Shown: positions 56,864 to 64,000 of the stretch, piece by piece
How the letters are laid out: each line of letters opens with the position of its first letter
Numbering within the stretch: the first letter of the stretch is position 1
DNA from: Massilia sp. Root335
GTDB taxonomy: Bacteria > Pseudomonadota > Gammaproteobacteria > Burkholderiales > Burkholderiaceae_D
Direction: 5' to 3'
Assembly: GCF_001425685.1 (NCBI RefSeq)
Contig: NZ_LMCY01000018.1
Coordinates: 46,200 to 110,199, forward strand
DNA length: 64,000 nt
Position numbers and translations under genes: made by a program
The notes under the pieces: model-generated
What the model saw: the letters and a program-made list of their open reading frames with translations, nothing else
What the model was told of the DNA's origin: nothing
Databases searched by the model: none

Positions 56864-58165
56864 ATGACCGCAACCCCGAACACCACCTCCCGGAACGACA
56901 TCCTGTTCGCCCGCGCCCAGCAGACCACGCCGGGCGGCGTGAACTCGCCCGTGCGCGCCTTCCGCTCCGTCGGCGGCACGCCGCGCTTCATCACCCGCGC
57001 CGAAGGGCCGTATTTCTGGGATGCGGACGGCAAGCGCTACATCGACTACATCGGCTCCTGGGGCCCGGCCATCGTCGGCCACACCCATCCGAAGGTCGTG
57101 AAAGCCGTGCAGGACGCGGCCGCGCGCGGCCTGTCGTTCGGCGCGCCGACCGAGGGCGAAATCGAGATCGCCGAGGAAATCTGCCGCCTCGTGCCGTCGA
57201 TCGAGCAGGTGCGCCTCGTTTCGTCCGGCACGGAAGCGACGATGAGCGCGCTGCGCCTGGCGCGCGGCGCCACCGGTCGCGACAAGATCGTCAAGTTCGA
57301 AGGCTGCTACCACGGCCACGCCGATTCCCTGCTCGTCAAGGCCGGCTCGGGCCTGCTCACGTTCGGCAATCCGACGTCGGCCGGCGTGCCGGAAGACTTC
57401 GTCAAGCACACGCTCGTCCTCGACTACAACAACGTCCCGCAGCTGGAAGACGCGTTCCAGTCGATGGGCGACACCATCGCCTGCGTGATCGTGGAAGCCG
57501 TGGCCGGCAACATGAACCTGATCCGCGCGACGCCGGAATTCCTGCACCGCATGCGCGAACTGTGCACCGAATACGGCACGGTCCTGATCTTCGACGAGGT
57601 GATGTCGGGCTTCCGCGTCGGCCTCGGGGGCGCGCAGGGACTGTACGGCATCACGCCGGACCTGACGGCGCTGGGCAAGGTCATCGGCGGCGGCATGCCG
57701 GTCGCTGCCTTCGGCGGCCGCGCCGACCTGATGCAGAAGATGGCGCCGATCGGCCCCGTCTACCAGGCCGGCACGCTGTCCGGCAACCCGGTCGCCGTCG
57801 CCGCCGGCATGACGACCTTGCAACTGATCCAGGAACCGGGCTTCTACGAACACCTCACTGCGCAGACGGCGAAGCTGGTCGACGGCCTGTCCGCCGCCGC
57901 GCGGGAAGCGGGCATCGCGTTCTGCGCGGATGCCGTCGGCGGCATGTTCGGCATGTATTTCGCGGACGCAATCCCGTCCACCTACGGCCAGATGATGGCC
58001 GGCGACAAGGAGCGCTTCAACCGTTTCTTCCACGGCATGCTGGACGAGGGCGTGTACTTCGCCCCGGCCATGTTCGAGGCCGGCTTCGTGTCGGCGGCGC
58101 ACGACGACGGCGTGATCAACGAAACCGTCGACGCGGCCCGCCGCGTGTTTGCCCGCATCGCGTAG
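56864..58165 (+). CDS. hemL: Glutamate-1-semialdehyde 2,1-aminomutase
   Basis: 433-residue PLP enzyme forming 5-aminolevulinate in the C5 haem pathway. N-terminal '[16 protein letters not shown]', PLP-phosphate '[16 protein letters not shown]', PLP Lys272 in 'GKVIGGGMP'. The stop codon TAG (58163-58165) lies in the first bases of class B repeat copy 4 (GTAGGGTGGGC). Confidence 0.97.
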   Translation: MTATPNTTSRNDILFARAQQTTPGGVNSPVRAFRSVGGTPRFITRAEGPYFWDADGKRYIDYIGSWGPAIVGHTHPKVVKAVQDAAARGLSFGAPTEGEIEIAEEICRLVPSIEQVRLVSSGTEATMSALRLARGATGRDKIVKFEGCYHGHADSLLVKAGSGLLTFGNPTSAGVPEDFVKHTLVLDYNNVPQLEDAFQSMGDTIACVIVEAVAGNMNLIRATPEFLHRMRELCTEYGTVLIFDEVMSGFRVGLGGAQGLYGITPDLTALGKVIGGGMPVAAFGGRADLMQKMAPIGPVYQAGTLSGNPVAVAAGMTTLQLIQEPGFYEHLTAQTAKLVDGLSAAAREAGIAFCADAVGGMFGMYFADAIPSTYGQMMAGDKERFNRFFHGMLDEGVYFAPAMFEAGFVSAAHDDGVINETVDAARRVFARIA

Positions 58166-58307
58166 GGTGGGCACCCCGTGCCCACGCGTGACGTTGGCGT
58201 CAAGTTGGCGTCAGGCTGGCGTCAAGTCGGCGTTACGCTCAATGTAGCGCACCCGGCGTTGCCGCCACGACGCACACGTCCGCGTGGGCACAGTGTGCCC
58301 ACCCTAC
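58162..58307. repeat. Class B extragenic palindromic repeat, copy 4, with internal tandem repeat
   Basis: Starts GTAGGGTGGGCACCCCGTGC and ends with GTGCCCACCCTAC. Inside are four 11-bp tandem units (58193-58236) based on GTTGGCGTCAA. It lies between hemL and the Nramp-related gene. Confidence 0.85.
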
Positions 58308-58359
58308 ATCCGGCGCGGCCCTTCCGGCCGCGCGCCCGTTTTCATCGCGCCAGGCCCAC

Positions 58360-59637
58360 ATGCCGTTCAAGCTTTTCCGCCGCCTCACCGACAACGCCAC
58401 CCTGAAATCGCTCGGCCCCGGCCTGATCACCGGCGCCGCGGACGACGATCCATCCGGCATCGCCACCTATTCGCAGGCCGGCGCCCAATTCGGCTTCAAC
58501 ACGCTGTGGACGCTCGTGCTGACCTACCCGTTCATGGTCGGTATCCAGCTCGTGTCGGCCCGCATCGGCCGCGTGACGGGGCGCGGGCTGGCGGCCAACA
58601 TCCGGCGCGCGTATTCGCCCTGGCTGCTGTATGTGATCGTCGCCCTGCTGCTCGTCGCCAACGTGATCAACATCGCGGCCGACATCGCCGCGATGGGCGA
58701 GGCGCTGCGCCTCGTGACCGGCGCGGCGTCCGGCCAGCCGTACGCCCTCGGCTTCGGCGTGCTGTGCCTCGTGCTGCAGGTATTCATGCCGTACGCCACG
58801 TACGTGCGCTATCTGAAATGGCTGACGCTGGGCCTGCTGGCCTATGTCGCGACGGCGTTCGCCGTGCACATGCCCTGGACGGAAGTGTTCGCGCGCACCG
58901 TCTGGCCGCATTTCACGTTCACGAAGGATTCCGTCGCGCTCATCGTCGCCGTGTTCGGCACGACGATCAGTCCCTACCTGTTCTTCTGGCAAGCGTCGCA
59001 GGAAGTCGAGGAAATCCGCAACGACCACCACACGCGCGCCCTGCGCACGCGCCCGCGCGACGCCGCCGCCCAGCTCCGGCGCATCAAGGCCGACACGCTG
59101 ATCGGCATGGGCTTTTCCAACATCGTCGCCTTCTTCATCATGCTGACGACGGCCGTCACGCTCGGCGCGCACGGCATCACGGACATCGAGTCCTCGAGCC
59201 AGGCGGCCGAGGCGCTGCGTCCGGTGGCGGGCGAATTCGCGTTCTTCGCATTTGCGCTGGGCATCATCGGCACGGGCATGCTCGCCGTGCCCGTACTGGC
59301 CGGCTCGGCCGCCTACGCCGTCACCGAGAGCTTCCGCTGGCGCAACGGCATGGATCTGAAAGTCGTGGAGGCGCGCGAGTTCTACGGCCTCATCGCCCTC
59401 GCGACCCTGGGCGGCGTGCTGCTCGACTTTGCCCCGATCCACCCGATCGAGGCGCTCGTGCTGTCGGCGCAGATCAACGGCGTCATCGCCGTGCCGATCA
59501 TGGCCGTCATGATGCTGCTTGCGCATAACCGCAAGATCATGGGCAGCTACACCCTGTCGACGCGCCACACCGTCATCGGCTGGGCCGGCGTGGCGATCAT
59601 GCTGGTGGCGGTGGTCGCGATGTTCGCGACGCTGTGA
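58360..59637 (+). CDS. Nramp-related divalent metal transporter with altered metal motif
   Basis: 425 residues, about eleven helices of the Nramp/APC fold. TM1 reads DDDPSG (28-33) where classical Nramps have DPGN, and TM6 reads 'ISPYLFFWQ' (203-211) where they have MPH. The residues that select transition metals are thus replaced. Such Nramp-related proteins include Mg2+ transporters (NRMT), so Mg2+ or another hard metal is more likely than Mn2+/Fe2+ (inference from family knowledge). Single gene. Confidence 0.88.
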   Translation: MPFKLFRRLTDNATLKSLGPGLITGAADDDPSGIATYSQAGAQFGFNTLWTLVLTYPFMVGIQLVSARIGRVTGRGLAANIRRAYSPWLLYVIVALLLVANVINIAADIAAMGEALRLVTGAASGQPYALGFGVLCLVLQVFMPYATYVRYLKWLTLGLLAYVATAFAVHMPWTEVFARTVWPHFTFTKDSVALIVAVFGTTISPYLFFWQASQEVEEIRNDHHTRALRTRPRDAAAQLRRIKADTLIGMGFSNIVAFFIMLTTAVTLGAHGITDIESSSQAAEALRPVAGEFAFFAFALGIIGTGMLAVPVLAGSAAYAVTESFRWRNGMDLKVVEAREFYGLIALATLGGVLLDFAPIHPIEALVLSAQINGVIAVPIMAVMMLLAHNRKIMGSYTLSTRHTVIGWAGVAIMLVAVVAMFATL

Positions 59638-59720
59638 TCCCCCACGCGTGGGGCTGCACCTGCGCGGCCCCGCGGCATACGATGCGCTCCTCAATGCACA
59701 CACCGTTCAGGAGCCGCATC

Positions 59721-60134
59721 ATGCAAACCACGACCGTTTCTTCCCTCCCGCAACCGCAGTTCTCGCGCGCCGGCATCATCTGGCTCAAGCTGGCCGTCGT
59801 CTACCTCATCGTCGGCATTTCGCTCGGCATCGCGATGGGCGCCAGCCAGAATTTCACGCTGCGTCCCGTCCACGCCCACATCAACCTGCTGGGCTGGACG
59901 ACGATGGCGCTGGCCGGCCTGATCTACAGCGTGTTTCCCAAGGCCGGCGAGAGCCGCCTGGCGCGGCTGCATTTCTGGCTGCTGAACCTGGCGCTGCCCG
60001 TCATGATGGGCGCGCTCTCCATGCTGCTGTTCGGCCACGTCGGCATCGCCCCGCTGCTCGCGGTCTCGGAAATCATCGCCGCGCTGGCCATCGTCGCGTT
60101 CGCGGCGAATCTGTTCCTGAACCTGAAGCAGTGA
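59721..60134 (+). CDS. Small CcoN-like (cbb3 oxidase subunit I-related) membrane protein
   Basis: 137 residues, four helices. 'LRPVHAHINLLGWTTMALAGLIYSVFP' (two halves) matches the region of CcoN/NorB-type subunits, including the HAH pair. It is far too short to be an oxidase subunit. Related small proteins exist beside haem or copper genes; function unknown. ATG 59721 has AGGAG 8-9 nt upstream. Confidence 0.75.
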   Translation: MQTTTVSSLPQPQFSRAGIIWLKLAVVYLIVGISLGIAMGASQNFTLRPVHAHINLLGWTTMALAGLIYSVFPKAGESRLARLHFWLLNLALPVMMGALSMLLFGHVGIAPLLAVSEIIAALAIVAFAANLFLNLKQ

Positions 60135-60190
60135 GGCTGCCCTCTGCGGTTATACTTGCCCGGATAATAAAACCGGAAGAGGCACGACGC

Positions 60191-60799
60191 ATGGCTGTTC
60201 ATCCCGCTCGATTGTCCTGTGCCGCGCTGGCCGCGGCGGGTCTGTTCGCCGTCGCGTCGCCTTCGACCGGGGCGCCGGACCGCGCCGCATCGGTCAACCC
60301 GCCAGGAACCAGCATGGAAAAGAAAACCGTCCCGCTCGACACCATCACGCGCCAGGAGCAGGCGCTGCAATTCACGTCCTTCGACAACGACGCGGCGCTC
60401 GCGATCGGCAATAAAATCGTCGAGATGGCCAAGGCGGACAAGGTCGCCGTCACGATCGACGTCAGCGTCAACCGCAATCCGCTGTTTTTCCACGCGATGG
60501 CGGGCACGAGCCCGAACAACGCCGACTGGATCCGCCGCAAGAGCAACCTCGTGAACCGCACGGGCCACGCTTCGTTCTGGGTGCACACGCGAGCCGTCGA
60601 GCGCGGCCAGGACTTCGACAACCTGCCGACGTTCGACAGCAAGGACTACGCGGCCCACGGCGGCTCGTTCCCGATCGTCGTCAAGGGCACGGGGCAGATC
60701 GGCACGATCACCGTGTCCGGCCTTGCGGGCGTGGACGACCACGCGATGGTCGTGCGCGCGCTCAAGTGGTATCTGAAGGCGGACGACGTGCCGCTCTGA
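60191..60799 (+). CDS. UPF0303 (GlcG/HbpS-like) haem-degrading-type domain protein
   Basis: 202 residues from ATG 60191, giving a signal-like N-terminus ('LSCAALAAAGLFAVAS'). The conserved domain begins near residue 42 ('MEKKTVPLDTITRQEQ') and runs to the end with 'NPLFFHAMAGTSPNNADWIRRKSNLV' (two halves). An internal ATG at 60314, preceded by AGGAA, would give 161 residues, the usual length for the family, so two products are possible. UPF0303 members are often annotated as haem-degrading; no proof here. The stop abuts corA head-on (tail-to-tail). Confidence 0.75.
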   Translation: MAVHPARLSCAALAAAGLFAVASPSTGAPDRAASVNPPGTSMEKKTVPLDTITRQEQALQFTSFDNDAALAIGNKIVEMAKADKVAVTIDVSVNRNPLFFHAMAGTSPNNADWIRRKSNLVNRTGHASFWVHTRAVERGQDFDNLPTFDSKDYAAHGGSFPIVVKGTGQIGTITVSGLAGVDDHAMVVRALKWYLKADDVPL

Positions 60800-61765
60800 T
60801 TATTTGAGCCAGCCGCGGTGGCGGAAGTAGAGGAAAGGCGCGATCGCGCTGACGACCATCAGGCCCAGCGACCAGCCATAGCCGAAGTGCCAGTGCAGCT
60901 CCGGCAGGAATTCGAAATTCATGCCGTAGATGCTGGCGATCAGCGTCGGCGGCAGGAAGGCGACCGAGGCCACCGAGAAGATCTTGATGATCTTGTTCTG
61001 GTTGATGTTGATGAAGCCGACGGTGGCGTCCATCAGGAAGTTGATCTTGTCGAAAAGGAATGAGGTGTGGCCGTCCAGCGATTCGATGTCGCGCAGGATC
61101 TGGCGCGCCTCTTCGAACTGGTCCGTATTCAGCAGGCGGCCGCGCATCAGGAAGCTGACCGCGCGGCGCGTGTCCATCATGTTGCGGCGGATGCGGCCGT
61201 TCAAGTCTTCCTCGTGGGCGATCGCATTCAGCGCGGAGGCCGCGTCCTGGTCGGTGAATTCCTTCTGCAGCACGCGCTGGCTGACGTTTTCCAGGCTTTC
61301 GTAGATGCCTTCCAGCGCGTCGGCAGAGTACTCGGCGTCGGTCGCGTACAGGTCCAGCAGCACGTCCATGTAATCCTCGATCGAGCCGGGACGCGAGCGC
61401 GCGCGCAGGCGCACGAGGCGGAACACGGGCAGGTCGTCCGTGTGGACCGAGAACAGGATTTTCTTGGCGAGGATGAACGCGACCGTCACGATGCGCGACG
61501 GGCCGTCCTCTTCCTCGCGCAGGAAATCGGTGCGCAGGTGCAGGTCGCCGTTTTCCGCCTCGTAGTAGCGGGCCGAGGCCTCGATGTCCTGGACTTCGTC
61601 CTCGCCGGGCAGGATCACGTCATAGGTCGCCTTGACCAGCGCGCGTTCCTCGTCCGTGGGGTCGGTCAGGTCGACCCAGACGGCAGGCGCGTTCTCCAGA
61701 TCGGCCCGCGACGCGACGGGCACCTGGTTCAGTCGGCCATTTTGTAGGACAAATACGTTGATCAT
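60800..61765 (-). CDS. corA: CorA family magnesium/cobalt transporter
   Basis: 321 residues. A large cytosolic N-domain is followed by a long helix and two C-terminal membrane helices. The GMN signature is at 281-283 ('YGMNFEFLPE'). ATG 61765 is chosen; upstream frame is noncoding. It imports Mg2+ by pentamer gating. Confidence 0.95.
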   Translation of the reverse strand: MINVFVLQNGRLNQVPVASRADLENAPAVWVDLTDPTDEERALVKATYDVILPGEDEVQDIEASARYYEAENGDLHLRTDFLREEEDGPSRIVTVAFILAKKILFSVHTDDLPVFRLVRLRARSRPGSIEDYMDVLLDLYATDAEYSADALEGIYESLENVSQRVLQKEFTDQDAASALNAIAHEEDLNGRIRRNMMDTRRAVSFLMRGRLLNTDQFEEARQILRDIESLDGHTSFLFDKINFLMDATVGFININQNKIIKIFSVASVAFLPPTLIASIYGMNFEFLPELHWHFGYGWSLGLMVVSAIAPFLYFRHRGWLK

Positions 61766-61836
61766 GCGCTGCTTTCTCGGCCGGATTCGGAAACAGCGCA
61801 AGTGTACCTGCAAGCCCTGAGGCCGGCCAGCCCAAA

Positions 61837-62010
61837 CACCGGGGTCAGAGCCCGGTTTTAGGAAATAGCCGTTGAGAACATCGAATTGAGGCCGGGCCAA
61901 CGCCGCCGCGCCTCATCAGCTTGCACTTGGCCTCACGAGGTTGCACTTGGTATCTTGCCAAAAATCGGGCTCTGACCCCGGTTCGTGCTGACCCCGGTTC
62001 GTGCCCCGGT
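61837..62010. repeat. Class C extragenic palindromic repeat (GGGGTCAGAGCCCGG type)
   Basis: GGGGTCAGAGCCCGGTTTT at 61841-61859 is inverted as AAAATCGGGCTCTGACCCCG at 61961-61980, with a further GCTGACCCCGGTTCG copy after it. Two direct TTGCACTTGG repeats lie between. Similar motifs accompany RAYT transposases in many bacteria, but no RAYT gene is in the window. Confidence 0.8.
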
Positions 62011-62751
62011 TCAGGGGAGCTCGGCGGCGTTCATGCGGCGCTGGATGACGGCGGTGCGGCGCGCCAGGTAGTTGGTGTCGCGGTGGCGGTCGTAGAAGCG
62101 CGGGTTCGGCAGCATCACGGCCAGGCGCGCGCCCTGGGCCGGGTTCAGGTTCGCGGCCGACGTGTGGAAGTAGTGGCGCGCCGCGGCTTCGGCGCCGAAC
62201 ACGCCGCGGCCGAATTCGACCACGTTCAGGTAGATTTCCAGGATGCGTTCCTTGTCCATCACCGCTTCCAGCATGTAGGCGATGACGAGTTCCTGGCCCT
62301 TGCGCAGGTAGTTGCGCGAGCCGGACAGGAACAGGTTCTTGGCCAGCTGCTGGGTGATCGTCGAGCCGCCGCCCACGACCTTGTGCTTCTTGTTGTTGCG
62401 CTCGTACGCCCGTTCCAGCGCGTCCCAGTCGACGCCGTCGTGGTCGATGAAATTGGCGTCCTCGGAGGCGATCACGGCGCGTTTGAGGTTGTTCGAGATG
62501 CGCGCGTAAGGCACCCACACCCGTTCCAGCTTCGCGTTCGGGTTCTGCTCGCGCAGCGCCGCCAGCTGCTGGCGCATCATGCTCGTGGACGACGGGTTGA
62601 ACTGCGTCCACCAGCACACCATCGCAAAGAAATACAGCTGCAGCAGGACGACGAACAGCAGCGGACCGAGGATGATCCATTTCAGCCAGCGCCGGCCGCC
62701 GGCCTTCGTGCGCACGAGCGCGGCCGCCTTGAGCGTGCCGATGCCGCTCAT
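62011..62751 (-). CDS. mtgA: Monofunctional biosynthetic peptidoglycan transglycosylase
   Basis: 246 residues. N-terminal membrane anchor (about 24-47), GT51 domain with catalytic Glu97 in 'ASEDANFIDHDG' and 'GGGSTITQQLAKNLFL'. It polymerises lipid II into glycan without a transpeptidase domain. Coupled to aroE by an ATGA overlap (62748-62751). Confidence 0.95.
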   Translation of the reverse strand: MSGIGTLKAAALVRTKAGGRRWLKWIILGPLLFVVLLQLYFFAMVCWWTQFNPSSTSMMRQQLAALREQNPNAKLERVWVPYARISNNLKRAVIASEDANFIDHDGVDWDALERAYERNNKKHKVVGGGSTITQQLAKNLFLSGSRNYLRKGQELVIAYMLEAVMDKERILEIYLNVVEFGRGVFGAEAAARHYFHTSAANLNPAQGARLAVMLPNPRFYDRHRDTNYLARRTAVIQRRMNAAELP

Positions 62752-63572
62752 AGCCGCTCGCGCATGCGGGCCAGCACAGCCTTCGTCGACGGCCGAACGT
62801 TGCGCCAGATCCTGAAAGCTTCGGCGGCTTGTTCGACCAACATACCGAGGCCGTCGCGCGGAATAGCGCCATGCTTCGAGGCAAACGCCATGAACGGGCT
62901 CGGCGTCTTCCCATACATCATGTCCAGCGCCAGCGTTCCGGGCTGGAAGGCCCTCGCCGGCACCGGCGGCATGGTGGCGGACAGGCTCGACGACGTGGCG
63001 TTGACGACGACGTCGAACGGCTCCTCGATGTCATCGAACCCACGTGCGCGCAACTGGCCGCGCCGCTCGACCTGGCGCGAAAAATGATCGACGAGCGCAT
63101 CGGCCGTCGCGCGCGTGCGGTTGGCAATGACGATCGCTTCCGGCTGCTCGCGCAGGAACGGCAGGATCACGCCGCGCGCCGCCCCGCCCGCGCCCAGCAG
63201 CAGGATGCGCTTGCCGCCCAGGGGCACGCCGGCGTTCTGCACGATGTCGGCCACGAGGCCCGGACCGTCCGTGTTGTCGCCGACGATCTCGCCGTTGTCG
63301 AAGCGCAGCGTGTTGACGGCGCCGGCCAGGCGCGCCCGCTCTTCCAGCCGGGTGGCCAGCGCGGCCGCTTCCAGCTTGAACGGGACCGTCACGTTGGCAC
63401 CGCGATACCCTTGCGCGACGAGGTCGCGGACCGTATCGGCAAAGCCGTCGAGCGGCGCCAGGCAGCGCCCGTACGAGATGTCGTGGCCGGTCGCGGCCGC
63501 GAAGGCGGCGTGGATGTCCGGCGACTTGCTGTGGGCGATCGGGTTACCGATCACGCAATATTTATCGCTCAT
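62748..63572 (-). CDS. aroE: Shikimate dehydrogenase
   Basis: 274 residues. It reduces 3-dehydroshikimate with NADPH. Substrate site 'NPIAHSKSP' and catalytic Lys66 ('NVTVPFKLEA') are present, with 'NTDGPGL' and NADP loop 'LLLGAGGAARG'. It lies 32 bp after the tonB-type gene and overlaps mtgA. Confidence 0.96.
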   Translation of the reverse strand: MSDKYCVIGNPIAHSKSPDIHAAFAAATGHDISYGRCLAPLDGFADTVRDLVAQGYRGANVTVPFKLEAAALATRLEERARLAGAVNTLRFDNGEIVGDNTDGPGLVADIVQNAGVPLGGKRILLLGAGGAARGVILPFLREQPEAIVIANRTRATADALVDHFSRQVERRGQLRARGFDDIEEPFDVVVNATSSSLSATMPPVPARAFQPGTLALDMMYGKTPSPFMAFASKHGAIPRDGLGMLVEQAAEAFRIWRNVRPSTKAVLARMRERL

Positions 63573-63604
63573 TCAATCTCCTGCATTCAGTCTGCCGTCA
63601 GCCA

Positions 63605-64000
63605 TCAGCCGCCCCCGCGCAATTCCGCCTGCAGTTTTTCCTCGCGCGTGAATTTGAAGCGGGTGACGACGATCCACAAATCGTCCTTGTCGGTCGAGCG
63701 CATATTGGCCGGGAATTTGCCGAACGGCGCCGCCCGGCGCACGATGGACAGCGCGGCCTTGTCCAGCGCCGGGTTGCCGGAACTGCGTTCGATGCGCGGT
63801 CCGCCTTCCTTTTCGTAGAGGGTACCGTCCTGGAAGATCGGGATGTAGACGACCAGTTCGCCGTACAGCTTCTTCCCGTCCTGCTGCGGGAAGTTCAGCG
63901 TGCCGACCTCCTCCACGCGCTTCTGCATCGCCTTGTAATACATGGCGTAGCCGACTTCGCGCGTGCTGGGGCTGATGAACGTCTTCTTGGGGCGCTTGTT
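63605..64000 (-). CDS. TonB-type energy transducer, C-terminal part (gene runs off the window)
   Basis: The last 131 residues of a longer protein; the 5' part lies beyond 64000. The segment continues upstream of the first ATG with 'NKRPKKTFISPSTREVGYAM', as in periplasmic TonB C-terminal domains of this lineage. 'GTLNFPQQDGKKLYGELVVYI' and 'DKAALSIVRRAAPFGKFP' fit the TonB_C fold. The N-terminal anchor cannot be seen. Confidence 0.82.
   Translation of the reverse strand, partial: NKRPKKTFISPSTREVGYAMYYKAMQKRVEEVGTLNFPQQDGKKLYGELVVYIPIFQDGTLYEKEGGPRIERSSGNPALDKAALSIVRRAAPFGKFPANMRSTDKDDLWIVVTRFKFTREEKLQAELRGGG

Overview
The window is a piece of a GC-rich chromosome from a betaproteobacterium, most likely an Oxalobacteraceae member close to Massilia. 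This is inferred from gene content only: pilG-pilH-pilI-pilJ-chpA, an H-NS-type silencer, a PEP-CTERM protein, pyrR-pyrB with an inactive dihydroorotase-like pyrC', and the lipid A/core cluster. No rRNA, tRNA, CRISPR array, transposase gene or phage module was seen. Most genes are housekeeping, and long antisense open frames are a side effect of the high GC content.

Layout. 0-2.8 kb: accD, a DUF2007 protein and a DUF445 membrane protein. 2.9-7.1 kb: a racemase/acyl-CoA dehydrogenase/thiolase operon facing its TetR regulator, with operator half-sites between them; it looks like breakdown of methyl-branched acyl-CoAs. 7.1-12.3 kb: a Kef-type antiporter, then a DUF2182-DUF899 pair divergent from an unusual HTH regulator, then a small beta-propeller; a nearly identical 17-bp site lies before the regulator and before the propeller. 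12.4-18.4 kb: a divergent FtsH-like membrane AAA+ protease, a small PEP-CTERM protein, DUF1697, an HDOD pair, a Q-rich HTH protein and a large gene-poor stretch.

18.4-32.4 kb: miaB-phoH-ybeY, a periplasmic molybdenum hydroxylase pair, corC-lnt, then glyQ-glyS-gmhB-plsC and a YgjP-like metallopeptidase. 32.5-40.6 kb: envelope genes waaC-waaA-manB, hns, a WecA/MraY-like transferase, apaH and a second PlsC. 40.6-46.2 kb: the yqgE-ruvX-pyrR-pyrB-pyrC' series and a photolyase. 46.3-56 kb: the type IV pilus chemosensory operon pilG-H-I-J-chpA, preceded by rubredoxin. 56-64 kb: thiD-like and hemL, an Nramp-related transporter, a CcoN-like protein, a UPF0303 protein, corA, mtgA, aroE and the 3' part of a tonB-type gene cut by the window edge.

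Three families of extragenic palindromic repeats run through the window. Class A (three copies) sits only between convergent gene pairs. Class B (four copies) has the ends GTAGGGTGGGC and GCCCACCCTAC. Class C (one copy) is a GGGGTCAGAGCCCGG palindrome. Several copies touch coding sequence: class B supplies the hemL stop codon, class A supplies the C-terminal tail of one acyltransferase, and a 21-bp duplication sits at the chpA stop codon next to a class A copy.

The best candidates for something undescribed are the two-site regulon at 9-12.3 kb, the divergent FtsH-like protease, and the gene-poor region at 17.7-18.4 kb.
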